Assembly: GCA_900544625.1 (NCBI GenBank)
Contig: UQVR01000006.1
Location: 1 to 51,940 of the forward strand
Length of the DNA: 51,940 nt
Direction of reading: 5' to 3'
DNA from: an uncultured Mycoplasmatota bacterium
GTDB lineage: Bacteria > Bacillota_I > Bacilli_A > RF39 > UBA660
In this document: in pieces, positions 42,198-50,903 of the stretch
Layout of the letters: each line of letters begins with the position of its first letter
Position numbering within the stretch: the first letter of the stretch is position 1
Notes under the pieces: model-generated
What the model saw: only the letters and a program-made list of their open reading frames with translations
What the model was told of the DNA's origin: nothing
Databases searched by the model: none
Made by a program: the position numbers and the translations under genes

Positions 42198-42677
42198 TTA
42201 AAATGGTAAATCATCACTACTTAAAGTAAGTTCATCCCCAAAGTCTTTATAAGGATCTTCACTAATATCAGTTGTTTCAATATTAGATGCTGGAGCCTCA
42301 GGACTATAAGCTACACTATTGTTGCTAGCTGGAGCACTATAACTAGCACCGCCATTTTCATTTTTACTTCCTAAGAATTCAAAATTATCTACTACAACAT
42401 CAGTTGTATATCTTTTAGTACCATCTTGAGCATCATAACTGTTATTTCTAATTCTTCCTTGAACTAGAATCATTTGTCCTTTACGACAATATCTATTAAT
42501 AGTTTGAGCACTTCTATTAAAAGCAACACAATTAATAAATTCAGTATCTCTTTCACCATCACGACTTACAAAATCACTTTGACAAGCAAGTGAAAATCTT
42601 GATATTTCCATATTACTTTGAGTCATTCTTGATTCAGGATCTCTAGTTAATCTTCCTGTTAATATTACTTTGTTCAT
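42198..42677 (-). CDS. ssb: Single-stranded DNA-binding protein (159 aa)
   Basis: Tetrameric OB-fold protein protecting single-stranded DNA. The OB fold runs from MNKVILTGRLTRDPESR to about residue 107 and includes FINCVAFNRSAQTINRYCRKGQMILVQGR. A low-complexity Ala/Ser/Pro linker and the acidic protein-interaction tip ending DDLPF complete it. The order rpsF-ssb-rpsR is conserved. Confidence 0.98.
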   Translation of the reverse strand: MNKVILTGRLTRDPESRMTQSNMEISRFSLACQSDFVSRDGERDTEFINCVAFNRSAQTINRYCRKGQMILVQGRIRNNSYDAQDGTKRYTTDVVVDNFEFLGSKNENGGASYSAPASNNSVAYSPEAPASNIETTDISEDPYKDFGDELTLSSDDLPF

Positions 42678-42679
42678 TC

Positions 42680-42970
42680 TTATTCTCCTTCAACTTTGAT
42701 AATTAAATGTCTTAAAACATTTTCATTAATAGAAACTTTTCTATCAAATTCTTGAAGGGTTTCATTAGTTACTTCAACAGTCATAACATAGTAGTATCCA
42801 CTAACTTCTTTTTTAATTGGATAAGCTAATTTTTTTCTACCCATTTCTTTGAATTCGATAACTTTAGATGGTTTCTTGTTTATAAGTTTTTGTAAATCTT
42901 CACTAGTTTTCTTAATAGTTTCTTCATCTAATGTTGATTTAACTATAAACATAATTTCATACTTAGTCAT
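42680..42970 (-). CDS. rpsF: 30S ribosomal protein S6 (96 aa)
   Basis: Ribosomal protein of the 30S platform, partner of S18. It begins MTKYEIMFIVKSTLDEE and contains FKEMGRKKLAYPIKKEVSGYYYVMTVE, the S6 hallmark. The start is the ATG at 42970; the TTG at 42973 is adjacent but less likely, with GGAGG nine bases upstream of the ATG. The leader carries a likely S6:S18 autoregulatory structure (42974-43030). Confidence 0.97.
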   Translation of the reverse strand: MTKYEIMFIVKSTLDEETIKKTSEDLQKLINKKPSKVIEFKEMGRKKLAYPIKKEVSGYYYVMTVEVTNETLQEFDRKVSINENVLRHLIIKVEGE

Positions 42971-42973
42971 CAA

Positions 42974-43030
42974 TATTCACCTCCTTACGGTCTTCTCGGC
43001 TTCCTTAGAAGCAAGGAGTAATTTCTTTTA
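42974..43030 (-). promoter_or_regulatory. Ribosomal S6:S18 leader, autoregulatory RNA candidate
   Basis: Between the promoter and rpsF the minus strand shows a GAGTAA/TTACTC hairpin, then GCTTC/GAAGC closing a small loop, a CCG at the foot (GAAGCCGAGAAGACCG) and the GGAGG site. The S6:S18 leader of many bacteria presents a CCG in a bulge to mimic the ribosomal S6:S18 site. Position and CCG elements agree; exact pairing was not modelled. Confidence 0.6.
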
Positions 43031-43039
43031 CTCGCAAGT

Positions 43040-43068
43040 ATTATAACAAATATATGTTCAAAATACAA
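43040..43068 (-). promoter_or_regulatory. Promoter of rpsF-ssb-rpsR
   Basis: On the minus strand TTGTAT (43068-43063), 17-base spacer, perfect TATAAT (43045-43040). Confidence 0.8.
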
Positions 43069-43085
43069 GAAAAATGTACACAATT

Positions 43086-43928
43086 TCATTCACTTTCCAA
43101 CAATAAATCATTTATTTTATTAATAGCATCTATTGTATCTTCAAAGGTTATATTTTTTGCATATTCATTTTTACTTTGATAATCACTCCATAATTTTTTT
43201 AAATTTTCATCTTCTTTTATTAAATTTATATAATAACTAGAATCTTTTAAAGATTCGATTGTATCTCTGCAATTACAAGTATTGTTTATTGCTTTAACTA
43301 AAATCTTTTTATTAATGTTATTCCATTTTGTTGTGGTAAACATATATAAATCATAATAGTCTTTCATTCTTGAATTAACAACACTTCTTGAAATAATTGC
43401 TTCAAATTTTTCAGCAATTATAGTTTCAATATTATATGACAAAATATTTATTGTTTCATCACCAAATATAGTATTGTATTCATAATCTATTTCTTTTAAA
43501 GTAATAATATCACCAGTAGTAAGATCAATTAATAAATGAGTTCTTAAATCATCTAAATAAGCTAACAAATGAACCTTAAAACCAGGATATTTTTTATCCA
43601 ATCTCATTTCTTTAATAGAAAAAATTTCATAACGAATTCCATCTTTTATATCTATAGAGATAATATTTTCAATAATACTTTGAACATTATCTTTAGTTAA
43701 ATTCATTCCTTTTAAAGTTGCATCCATATCCATCGTGCTTCTCTGATTAAAACCAAATATAGAAGATAATAAAAAACCTCCCTTAATAATAATGTTTTCT
43801 TTATATTTAGAGATTGATATTCTTCTAATCAATGCTTCAAACATTACATTTTGAATAATATATTTGCTATCTAATTTATATTTTTGAGCCATATTTCTCG
43901 CTTTTGCTTTTAAACTATCTTTATTCAT
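43086..43928 (-). CDS. abiEii: AbiEii-type nucleotidyltransferase toxin (280 aa)
   Basis: Toxin of a type IV-like toxin-antitoxin / abortive infection system. The DNA polymerase beta-like nucleotidyltransferase motif is complete: KGGFLLSSIFG followed by RSTMDMDAT (Gly-Gly/Ser plus Asp-x-Asp) near residues 44-73. The later HLLIDLTTGD and VETIIAEKFEAIISR-type blocks are those of AbiEii/AbiGii proteins, which add nucleotides to tRNA or other targets. The ATG overlaps the antitoxin stop codon by four bases. It lies just upstream of the rpsF promoter, in the same orientation. Confidence 0.93.
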   Translation of the reverse strand: MNKDSLKAKARNMAQKYKLDSKYIIQNVMFEALIRRISISKYKENIIIKGGFLLSSIFGFNQRSTMDMDATLKGMNLTKDNVQSIIENIISIDIKDGIRYEIFSIKEMRLDKKYPGFKVHLLAYLDDLRTHLLIDLTTGDIITLKEIDYEYNTIFGDETINILSYNIETIIAEKFEAIISRSVVNSRMKDYYDLYMFTTTKWNNINKKILVKAINNTCNCRDTIESLKDSSYYINLIKEDENLKKLWSDYQSKNEYAKNITFEDTIDAINKINDLLLESE

Positions 43929-44509
43929 CGCAACACCTCAACTTTCTTAATTAATTTTTCATAAATACCCATCTTTTTAGCATACAAAAACAAATTTTTT
44001 TCATTATGATTTCCTGAAAAATAATCTATTAATGCCTTATTACATATTTCCTTATCAAGCCTATCATAATACTTTACAATATCACAAATTGTTCTTTCTA
44101 AATCATAACATCTTAATTTATTATTAAACATATCATCAACTTCAACTAAGCCAAGGTTATAAATTTTTTTTGAAACATAATACAATTTTACATTTTCAAT
44201 TTTTTGCAAATAACCCTTATATCCAGTGGGAACAGTAACATCATAAATCATTGGAATTCTATCACTAAAATCCAATAAATATAAAGCAGACAAACTAGAA
44301 TAAATCCCGTATTTACTATTAGCCAAATTTTCATACATAGTATCTGGAAATGTTTGAGAGTTAATATATAAACCATTTTTAACTCTTTTAATTATACCAT
44401 TTTTAACTAATTTAGTTAAATACACTTTAGGTATTCCAGCACTAACCACATCACTTGTTTTTAAATATTTTCCATCAAATAATTCTATAATTTTATTTTC
44501 GTAGTTCAT
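43925..44509 (-). CDS. abiEi: AbiEi-type antitoxin and autorepressor (194 aa)
   Basis: Partner of the AbiEii toxin. The N-terminal winged HTH (about 1-60) contains YLKTSDVVSAGIPKVYLTKLVKNGIIKRVKNGLY, and the C-terminal domain includes KYGIYSSLSALYLLDFSDR and CYDLERTICDIVKY, typical of AbiEi. It counteracts the toxin and represses the operon by binding inverted repeats in the promoter; precisely such a repeat overlaps the promoter here. The ATG at 44509 is chosen over 44542 because AAAGGAAA lies upstream of it and the longer frame would start inside the operator. Confidence 0.92.
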   Translation of the reverse strand: MNYENKIIELFDGKYLKTSDVVSAGIPKVYLTKLVKNGIIKRVKNGLYINSQTFPDTMYENLANSKYGIYSSLSALYLLDFSDRIPMIYDVTVPTGYKGYLQKIENVKLYYVSKKIYNLGLVEVDDMFNNKLRCYDLERTICDIVKYYDRLDKEICNKALIDYFSGNHNEKNLFLYAKKMGIYEKLIKKVEVLR

Positions 44510-44521
44510 ACAAATTTTCCT

Positions 44522-44561
44522 TTCATACTTAAATAATAACACACTTAAGTATGAATGTAAA
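44522..44561 (-). promoter_or_regulatory. AbiE promoter with overlapping operator
   Basis: On the minus strand TTTACA (44561-44556), 17-base spacer, TATTAT (44538-44533). Perfect 11-base inverted repeats TTCATACTTAA (44522-44532) and TTAAGTATGAA (44545-44555) enclose the -10 box and fill the spacer, as expected for repression by AbiEi. Confidence 0.8.
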
Positions 44562-44573
44562 CAAATATTTTAT

Positions 44574-44609
44574 TTTCACACTGAATTTTTTTTATTTTTC
44601 AGTGTGAAA
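44574..44609. repeat. Second perfect inverted repeat upstream of AbiE
   Basis: TTTCACACTGAA (44574-44585) and TTCAGTGTGAAA (44598-44609) are perfect 12-base arms around an A/T-only loop. There is no T-run on the minus strand, so it is a poor terminator for the 68-aa gene and may be a regulatory site or an RNA processing structure. Confidence 0.6.
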
Positions 44610-44617
44610 GTAAACAA

Positions 44618-44824
44618 TCATTGATCCCATAAAATGCCATAACCAGTTCCAACACAAGAATTATTTAAAGATTCAATATAATATATTTTTTTACTAGTTT
44701 TAACAGTTATACTTTTCCTTTTTAAAATTACTTCTTCCAATACTTCTTCACCATCTGTTAAATAATCAAGTAAATTATCAATTTCATCAAAAGATAACCT
44801 TTTCAAATTGTTAAACCTCAACAT
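44618..44824 (-). CDS. Small protein of unknown function (68 aa)
   Basis: An acidic helical first half (FDEIDNLLDYLTDGEEVLEEVIL) and a basic beta-like second half, ending in GYGILWDQ with one Cys. No membrane segment and no recognised motif. A real gene is supported by a strong GGAGG site six bases before the ATG and a promoter with a perfect -35 box (44876-44904). Transcription could run on into the AbiE operon. A regulatory or antitoxin-like role is possible from context only. Confidence 0.65.
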   Translation of the reverse strand: MLRFNNLKRLSFDEIDNLLDYLTDGEEVLEEVILKRKSITVKTSKKIYYIESLNNSCVGTGYGILWDQ

Positions 44825-44875
44825 AGCCTCCTTTCTCTCAAAGTTTATACATTAGATATCCTTTCTACTAAATAA

Positions 44876-44904
44876 ATAATACTATAAACAAATTTCCTTG
44901 TCAA
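44876..44904 (-). promoter_or_regulatory. Promoter of the 68-aa gene
   Basis: On the minus strand TTGACA (44904-44899), 17-base spacer, TATTAT (44881-44876). Confidence 0.75.
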
Positions 44905-44935
44905 GAAAAAAATTCTATAACCTAAGTTACAGAAT
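44905..44935 (-). terminator. Terminator of the parA to RDD gene string
   Basis: On the minus strand ATTCTGTAAC (44935-44926), short loop, GTTATAGAAT (44921-44912, one G-U pair), then seven T residues. It overlaps the last codon of the gene ending at 44935. Confidence 0.85.
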
Positions 44936-45588
44936 TATTTCTTTTTTTCTTTCTTACTTGCTTTTTCTTTTACTTCTTCTACATTTTCTATTATAACATC
45001 TTCATTTACTTGTATAACTTTACTACCTACCACCATATCATGTAAACCTCGATTATCTTTTCTAAACATAACCATTATTAAGTTTAACATATATATTAAT
45101 GAACTAAGCATACTTATGACATAAGTTACATAATAAAATTTTACCCCACTTACAATATATACAGCTCCAACATTTATTAAACTTAACCATATATTATTTA
45201 ATATAACTATTCTAATTAAATACTTCCAGAAATTAAGTTTTTTATCATTAATACTAACAACTCTTAATTTCATTATCTTTTTACCTATTGTTTGACCATT
45301 CATTACAACTGGCACAACACCAAAGTAAAGTATTAAAGCTGTCGCAGAAATAATACTACTATAAGTTCTATATTTATAAACTTCATAATTAAGTTCTATT
45401 ATTTCATCTTTATAATCATGACTTCCATCTTCAGAACTTTTCTTAACTACTTCATTATATTTTTCATAAGTATCTTTATACTTTTCTTGATATGGATCAA
45501 TTGGTAATAAATTAATTAAACTAACCACAAGAGATATTATAACAACATCAATTACAAAAGCAATTATTCTTTTTAAACTTGTATCCAT
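44935..45588 (-). CDS. RDD-family membrane protein (217 aa)
   Basis: Membrane protein with the RDD domain: the Arg in SLKRIIAFVIDVVIIS, then helices near 10-28, 72-95, 128-150 and 155-178, and the conserved GQTIGKKIMKLRVV and RGLHDMVVGSKVI blocks. A Glu/Lys-rich tail is cytoplasmic. RDD proteins are linked to Na+/H+ exchange in some hosts, but for most the function is unknown. A polar insert of about 40 residues separates helices 1 and 2. Three bases separate it from the BI-1 gene, so they are cotranscribed. Confidence 0.9.
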   Translation of the reverse strand: MDTSLKRIIAFVIDVVIISLVVSLINLLPIDPYQEKYKDTYEKYNEVVKKSSEDGSHDYKDEIIELNYEVYKYRTYSSIISATALILYFGVVPVVMNGQTIGKKIMKLRVVSINDKKLNFWKYLIRIVILNNIWLSLINVGAVYIVSGVKFYYVTYVISMLSSLIYMLNLIMVMFRKDNRGLHDMVVGSKVIQVNEDVIIENVEEVKEKASKKEKKK

Positions 45589-45591
45589 AAA

Positions 45592-46239
45592 CTAATCCTT
45601 ATTTTTAGCAAATAATTCTAATATTTGTAAGAATATATTAATAAAGTCTAAGTATAGTTCTAATGCCCCATAAATAGCTAAATTATCTTCTGGTAATCCA
45701 GCTGATTCCAAAGCTTTAATCTTTTGAACATCATATGCTGTAATACCTAAGAATAATAATAAACAAATAATACATAGAATTATTTCAAGCATTCCATTTC
45801 CAAGAAAAATATTAATTACCGATACCACTATAACCCCAATTAAAGCCATAAGCAAATAAAATCCAACCTTAGACAAGTCTACATTCGTCTTGTATCCAAT
45901 ATATGCCATTACTCCAAATATTACGGCACTAACTAAAAATACCATCATTACACTTGTTAATTCATAAACAACAAATATACTTGAAAATGTTAAACCACTA
46001 ACAAAAGCATATAAAATAAAACATATCTTCGCAGCAGTTGGACTCATTTTCATAACTCTTGCAGATAAAACAATTACCAATATTAATTCTAATACAATTA
46101 GAATCCAAAAAGAACTCCCTGCAAAAATATTTTCCAACATTCTTTCATTCATAGATACACCAAACCCAGTAACAAATGTTACTAAAAGTCCAATACACAT
46201 CCACAAAAATGATTTACTTAATAACTTATTATCTTCCAT
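45592..46239 (-). CDS. BI-1/YccA-family membrane protein (215 aa)
   Basis: Seven-helix membrane protein of the Bax-inhibitor-1 family, members of which (such as BsYetJ) are pH-sensitive calcium leak channels; YccA modulates FtsH in E. coli. The helices fill the whole length, and the family blocks VSGLTFSSIF, FLGITAYDVQKIK and LYLDFINIFLQIL are present, with the paired Asp residues of the last two. GGAGG precedes the ATG. It lies 17 bases after ychF and 3 bases before the RDD gene. Confidence 0.93.
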   Translation of the reverse strand: MEDNKLLSKSFLWMCIGLLVTFVTGFGVSMNERMLENIFAGSSFWILIVLELILVIVLSARVMKMSPTAAKICFILYAFVSGLTFSSIFVVYELTSVMMVFLVSAVIFGVMAYIGYKTNVDLSKVGFYLLMALIGVIVVSVINIFLGNGMLEIILCIICLLLFLGITAYDVQKIKALESAGLPEDNLAIYGALELYLDFINIFLQILELFAKNKD

Positions 46240-46256
46240 TATACATTCCTCCTTTG

Positions 46257-47357
46257 TTATACATTAAATCGAAAATAACAAATATCTCCATCCTGCATTT
46301 CATATTCTTTACCTTCAACACGAAGTTTACCAGCTTCTTTAACTAGTTTTTCATCACCATATTTTTCTAAATCACTAAAACTAGTTACCTCTGCTCTTAT
46401 AAAACCTCTTTCAAAATCACTATGTATAATACCCGCACATTCCGGAGCTTTCATTCCAACTTTAAAAGTCCAAGCTCTTACCTCATCCGTACCAGCAGTA
46501 AAAAATGTTGCTAGTCCTAATAAATTATATGTAGCAAATATTAATTTATCAAGGCCACTATTTCTTATACCAACTTCTTGTAAGAATAATTCTTTTTCTT
46601 CATCTTCAAGTCCAGCCAATTCAGCTTCCAGTTTAGAACACATAACTATAACTCCGGAACCTTCAGCTTCTGCATAATTTTTAACCATTAAAGAATATTC
46701 ATTATCCCCAACCGCAACATCATCTTCATTTACATTAGCAACATATATAATTGGTTTTATCGTTAAGAAACTAAAGTTTTTTAGTAGCTTCTTTTCATCT
46801 TTATCAAAACTAATTCTTCGAAGTGGTGTATTTGCTTCTAGAGCAACCTTACATTTTTTTAAGACCTCTACTTCTGCTAAAGAATCCTTATCTTTCGTAG
46901 TTATTGCTTTCTTTTCAATTTTTTCAATTCTATTATTTATTACTTCTAAATCTGCAAGTACTAATTCAATATTTATTACTTCAATATCACTAATTGGATC
47001 AACTTTACCAGTTACATGAGTAACATTTGGATCACTAAAACATCTTACTACTTCCACTATGGCATCACATTCCCTAATATGGGATAAAAATTTATTACCT
47101 AAACCTTCACCACGTGAAGCACCAGCGACTAAACCAGCAATATCCGTAAACTCAAAAGTTGTTGGAACAACACTTTTGGGTTTATACATACTTGCTAAAT
47201 AATCTACTCTTTTATCTGGTACAAATACAATACCAACATTTGGTTCTATTGTTGCAAACGGATAATTCGCAGCAAGTATATTTTGTTTTGTAATTGCATT
47301 AAACAAAGTTGATTTACCAACATTTGGTAAACCCACAATTCCAGCTTTTAAACTCAT
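46257..47357 (-). CDS. ychF: Redox-regulated ATPase/GTPase YchF (366 aa)
   Basis: OBG-family P-loop enzyme that binds the ribosome and prefers ATP. G1 is GLPNVGKST (residues 8-16), G3 shows as DIAGLVAGASRGEGLGNKFL, and the ATP-favouring NVNE replaces the usual NKxD. A coiled-coil lies near 125-200, and the C-terminal TGS domain ends ...GDICYFRFNV. Length is standard. GGGGG precedes the ATG, one base after the transporter gene's stop. The parAB-ychF neighbourhood is conserved in Bacilli. Confidence 0.98.
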   Translation of the reverse strand: MSLKAGIVGLPNVGKSTLFNAITKQNILAANYPFATIEPNVGIVFVPDKRVDYLASMYKPKSVVPTTFEFTDIAGLVAGASRGEGLGNKFLSHIRECDAIVEVVRCFSDPNVTHVTGKVDPISDIEVINIELVLADLEVINNRIEKIEKKAITTKDKDSLAEVEVLKKCKVALEANTPLRRISFDKDEKKLLKNFSFLTIKPIIYVANVNEDDVAVGDNEYSLMVKNYAEAEGSGVIVMCSKLEAELAGLEDEEKELFLQEVGIRNSGLDKLIFATYNLLGLATFFTAGTDEVRAWTFKVGMKAPECAGIIHSDFERGFIRAEVTSFSDLEKYGDEKLVKEAGKLRVEGKEYEMQDGDICYFRFNV

Positions 47358-47358
47358 T

Positions 47359-48906
47359 TTATACCCCCAATCCTACGCCAGCTCCAACACCTATTGGAAA
47401 CTTAACTAAATACCATATAATTATAAATAATAGATACACTACGCATGTAACCGCAGCATATGGTAATTGATATTTTATAGCCTCTTTAATAGTTATTGGT
47501 TTATTACTTTGATTATAATTTTCTAAATATGCTAAATAAACAACAAAATATACAAATACAGGTGTAAGACCCAAAGTAACACTACTACCTAATCTAAACA
47601 CAAGTTGTGTAAATTCCGGAGAAATACCAGCATTCATAAGTTTAATTATAACTCCACTCACAATATTATAACTAAATAATACCGTAGGTTGAAATAAAGC
47701 AATAACACCTGCAAATATAAATAACAATAATACTAAAGGTAACCCTCCAAAGTTACTATTTTGCATAAGGTTAGTTAAAGCACCAGCTACAACATTACCT
47801 ATGTTAGATTGTTTAAATATATTAATAAATGCTGATGCAGCAAATATCATAACAAGTATTTTACCAATTCCATTTAAAGAATGACCTAAAGCATCAACAA
47901 ATTCTTTATTATTCTTTATAGTTTTAGCACCAATTCCATATGATAAGCCTAAAATTACAAAGAATACTGCTACTACAAAGACAAAGCCATTACTAAAAAA
48001 TGAATTATAACTAAACAATTTATCTATATATAAACTTTGACTATAATCAAGTAAATTACCTGAAAAAGGAAGTCCTGGAATAATATTATAAATAAATATT
48101 AATAAATATAATAAACCAGCAAACAAAGAAAATAATAAACCTCTCATTTGCTTTCTTGTTAACACTAATTCTTCTTCAACTTCTTCTTCAGAAAATTCAT
48201 ACTTAGGTAACTTTTTAACTAAATAATTTTCTGTTACATTTGTAATAACAAAAGATAAAGCAATTATTAAAATTACATTAGCCAATATAAATGCCCAACT
48301 AGATATATTATATCCACTATTTATTATATTAACATTATTTAAAGTAATATTTATTAAACTAGAATCATAACTAGTTAAAAATAAACTTAAAGCACTACCA
48401 CAAGTAAGACTTGCAAACGTTGTAATAATTCCAATCATTGGATTTCTTTTACCATATAAAAATAATAATGCTCCTAAAGGAACTAATATGATATATGATA
48501 ATTCTCCAATTAAACTTGCAAGTATTGATATTAATACTAATACAAAGGTAACAGATGTTTTCTTAGCCTTTTTAGTCATTAATGTAATAATTGTTTTTAA
48601 AAATCCACTCTTAACCATTATACCAATACCTAAAAGTATAATAATTAAATTAGTAAGTACGGCATAGTTAGCAAAATTACTAACAGTACTAGTAAATATA
48701 TATTTAAGGCCACTTAAACTAAATAATGAATTTACTGCTTCTGTAGTAACTTGAAAATCTCCAGTAACACTTGATATTTTATTAAATGTTGCTTGAACAT
48801 TAAATAATCTGAGTATTCCACTAATAACAATTGTGGCAAAACTTAAGACTAAAAGCATCATTACGGGATGTAAGCCAATTTTCTCTCTAGTTCGAAGTTT
48901 TTTCAT
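47359..48906 (-). CDS. AbgT-family transporter (515 aa)
   Basis: Polytopic transporter, about ten to eleven helices. It resembles the AbgT family (p-aminobenzoyl-glutamate uptake or sulfonamide efflux): an N-terminal EKIGLHPVMMLLVL block, the GKRNPMIGIITTFASLTCGSAL stretch that forms part of the substrate site, and a C-terminal half with LGLTPVFVYFVVYLAYL. The central region is less typical, so a wider ion-transporter-superfamily assignment is safer. It lies between DUF951 (20-base overlap) and ychF (one-base gap), so it is part of the parAB transcription unit. Confidence 0.8.
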   Translation of the reverse strand: MKKLRTREKIGLHPVMMLLVLSFATIVISGILRLFNVQATFNKISSVTGDFQVTTEAVNSLFSLSGLKYIFTSTVSNFANYAVLTNLIIILLGIGIMVKSGFLKTIITLMTKKAKKTSVTFVLVLISILASLIGELSYIILVPLGALLFLYGKRNPMIGIITTFASLTCGSALSLFLTSYDSSLINITLNNVNIINSGYNISSWAFILANVILIIALSFVITNVTENYLVKKLPKYEFSEEEVEEELVLTRKQMRGLLFSLFAGLLYLLIFIYNIIPGLPFSGNLLDYSQSLYIDKLFSYNSFFSNGFVFVVAVFFVILGLSYGIGAKTIKNNKEFVDALGHSLNGIGKILVMIFAASAFINIFKQSNIGNVVAGALTNLMQNSNFGGLPLVLLLFIFAGVIALFQPTVLFSYNIVSGVIIKLMNAGISPEFTQLVFRLGSSVTLGLTPVFVYFVVYLAYLENYNQSNKPITIKEAIKYQLPYAAVTCVVYLLFIIIWYLVKFPIGVGAGVGLGV

Positions 48907-49087
48907 TTACAATCACCTTTTTTAATTTTTTCATAAATTCTAATCTATCCATCATGATTTCTCTTCCACAATTTTTACATTTGATTTTAATATCTGCTCC
49001 ATTTCTTGTAATAGTCCATAAATTAGTACCACAAGCATGTTGCTTTTTCATTATTACATCATCATTTAAATTAAAATCTTTATTCAT
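48887..49087 (-). CDS. DUF951 protein, YyzM-like (66 aa)
   Basis: Small zinc-ribbon-like protein. The family pattern is clear: NDDVIMKKQHACGTNLWTITRNGADIKIKCKNCGREIMMDR, with Cys at CG and C-x2-C positions. Function is unknown, but it is nearly always near parB and ychF in Bacillota, as here. It starts on the parB stop codon (one-base overlap) and overlaps the transporter gene by 20 bases. Confidence 0.93.
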   Translation of the reverse strand: MNKDFNLNDDVIMKKQHACGTNLWTITRNGADIKIKCKNCGREIMMDRLEFMKKLKKVIVNEKTSN

Positions 49088-49977
49088 TACTCTTCCTCAA
49101 CTTTTACATTCATCTTAGAAAGTATCTCTTCTAATTCATCTACCCCATCAAAATATATTTCTATTTTCTTCTTACTAACTCTTACTTTAGTATTTAAATT
49201 ATCCATAATAATATTTTCATACATTCTATATTTATGATCATATCCTTTATTACTTCTAGAATTACTTTTAATAATTACTTCTTCTTTTACATCTTGACTT
49301 ATTCTTTCAAGGTCTCTCACCGATATTCCATCAGTAACTATTTTTTTAGCAAGATCTATTACTTTTCCTTCATCATCCATCTTACTTAAAACTCTAGCAT
49401 GAGACATACTTAAACTATTTTTTTCAACCATTTTCTTTACTTCTTCAGGCAATTTTAATAAACCCAACATATTAGTTACATATGTCCTACTCTTACCAAA
49501 CTTACTTGCAAATTCTTCTTGCGTATAGCCACGTAATTTAATTATATTACTAATACTACTTGCTTCATCAATTGGATTCAAATCTTCTCTTTGAATATTT
49601 TCAATTAAAGCAATTTCCATCATTTCTTGGTCATCAAAATCTTTAATAATCGCAGGAATACTTTTTAATCCAGCTATTTTTGCAGCTTTAGTTCTTCTTT
49701 CACCTGCAACTAATTCATAACCTTTAATACTTTTTTTAACTATTATTGGTTGAACTACACCGTATTCTTCAATACTTTTAGCAAGTTCATTTAAACTAGC
49801 TGTATCAAATGTTTTTCTTGGTTGATATGGATTACTTCTTATTTCATCCAGATTAATTTCAGTTACATCTTTTTTATTTTCTTCAATAACAGTATCTTCA
49901 AAATTATCAAAATCTATTACATTATTAGAAAATAATTGTTCTAGTCCCTTACCTAGTGCTTTTTTCTTAGTTTCCAT
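49087..49977 (-). CDS. parB: Chromosome-partitioning protein ParB/Spo0J (296 aa)
   Basis: CTP-dependent sliding clamp that loads at parS sites. An N-terminal ParA-interaction segment (KKKALGKGLEQLFS) precedes the CTPase domain with GERRTKAAK near 92-100 and ENIQREDLNPIDEA; the HTH motif follows (YTQEEFASKFGKSRTYVTNMLGLLKLP). The C-terminal dimerisation region is shorter but normal. It overlaps parA by 11 bases. No consensus parS (TGTTTCACGTGAAACA) is visible in the window. Confidence 0.97.
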   Translation of the reverse strand: METKKKALGKGLEQLFSNNVIDFDNFEDTVIEENKKDVTEINLDEIRSNPYQPRKTFDTASLNELAKSIEEYGVVQPIIVKKSIKGYELVAGERRTKAAKIAGLKSIPAIIKDFDDQEMMEIALIENIQREDLNPIDEASSISNIIKLRGYTQEEFASKFGKSRTYVTNMLGLLKLPEEVKKMVEKNSLSMSHARVLSKMDDEGKVIDLAKKIVTDGISVRDLERISQDVKEEVIIKSNSRSNKGYDHKYRMYENIIMDNLNTKVRVSKKKIEIYFDGVDELEEILSKMNVKVEEE

Positions 49978-50752
49978 CTCTACTTACCACTTCCTTTGCT
50001 AAATTAGCATAAGCTTCCGTAGCTCTACTTAATGGATCGTATTCATTGATTGGTTTTCCATGACTAGGTGCTTCTACTAATCTTACTAATCTAGGTATTA
50101 TTGTATTAAATACTTTATCTTTAAAGTATTTTCTTATTTCTTCAATTACTTCAAGCCCTATATTTGTTCTTCCATCTAACATTGTTAAAAGTACACCTTC
50201 AATCCTTAACCCAGGATTCATACTTCCTTGTACCATTATAATACTATTTAAAAGTTGCGTAATCCCTTCCAATGCAAAAAATTCACATTGAACAGGTATA
50301 ATTACACTATCACTAGCCACTAACGCATTCATAGTACCTAAACCTAAAGATGGTTGACAATCTATTATTATATAATCATAATTATCCTTTATTTCATCAA
50401 GTCTTAGTTTTAATTGCATATTTTGACTAAATTCTTTATCTTCAAGCATTCTTTTAACAAATTCTACATCTACACCAGCTAAATTTATTGTAGCAGGTAT
50501 TATACTAAGATTATGAAATTTAGTCTTCTTTATTGCTTTTTTTACTTCACATTTACCCGTAATAAGTTCATATATATCATTCTTAAAATCATTACTATTT
50601 AAACCTAATCCAGTCGTAGCATTACTTTGTGGATCCATATCTATTAATAGTACACGTTTACCCATTTTTCCTAATGCAGCACTTAAATTTATACTAGTGG
50701 TAGTCTTACCAACTCCACCCTTTTGATTAACAAGTGATATAATTTTAGCCAT
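49967..50752 (-). CDS. parA: Chromosome-partitioning ATPase ParA/Soj (261 aa)
   Basis: Deviant Walker ATPase that binds DNA and works with ParB in origin segregation and initiation control. The deviant Walker A KGGVGKTT is near residues 11-18, the switch I region (DMDPQSNATTGLG) near 37-49, and Walker B (YIIIDCQPSLG). Length is normal. The ATG at 50752 follows GGAAGTG; the longer frame to 50776 has no support. It is the first gene of the long minus-strand string ending at 44935. Confidence 0.97.
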   Translation of the reverse strand: MAKIISLVNQKGGVGKTTTSINLSAALGKMGKRVLLIDMDPQSNATTGLGLNSNDFKNDIYELITGKCEVKKAIKKTKFHNLSIIPATINLAGVDVEFVKRMLEDKEFSQNMQLKLRLDEIKDNYDYIIIDCQPSLGLGTMNALVASDSVIIPVQCEFFALEGITQLLNSIIMVQGSMNPGLRIEGVLLTMLDGRTNIGLEVIEEIRKYFKDKVFNTIIPRLVRLVEAPSHGKPINEYDPLSRATEAYANLAKEVVSRDGN

Positions 50753-50903
50753 AACGAGCACTTCCATTCTATACAACTTTTTCGTACTACTTTATTTTAT
50801 CAAATTATTAATTACTTGTCTATCATTTTCACAGAACAAAATTAAAAATTAAACAATTAAAGTATTATAATTTATTCACTAAACAAATAACGGAGTCAAC
50901 ATT

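Noticed and set aside
48887..48906. 20-base overlap between DUF951 and the transporter gene as a sign of a frameshift
   Set aside because: Both proteins are complete at their ends, and the transporter start has a good AAGGTG site; it is ordinary operon overlap.
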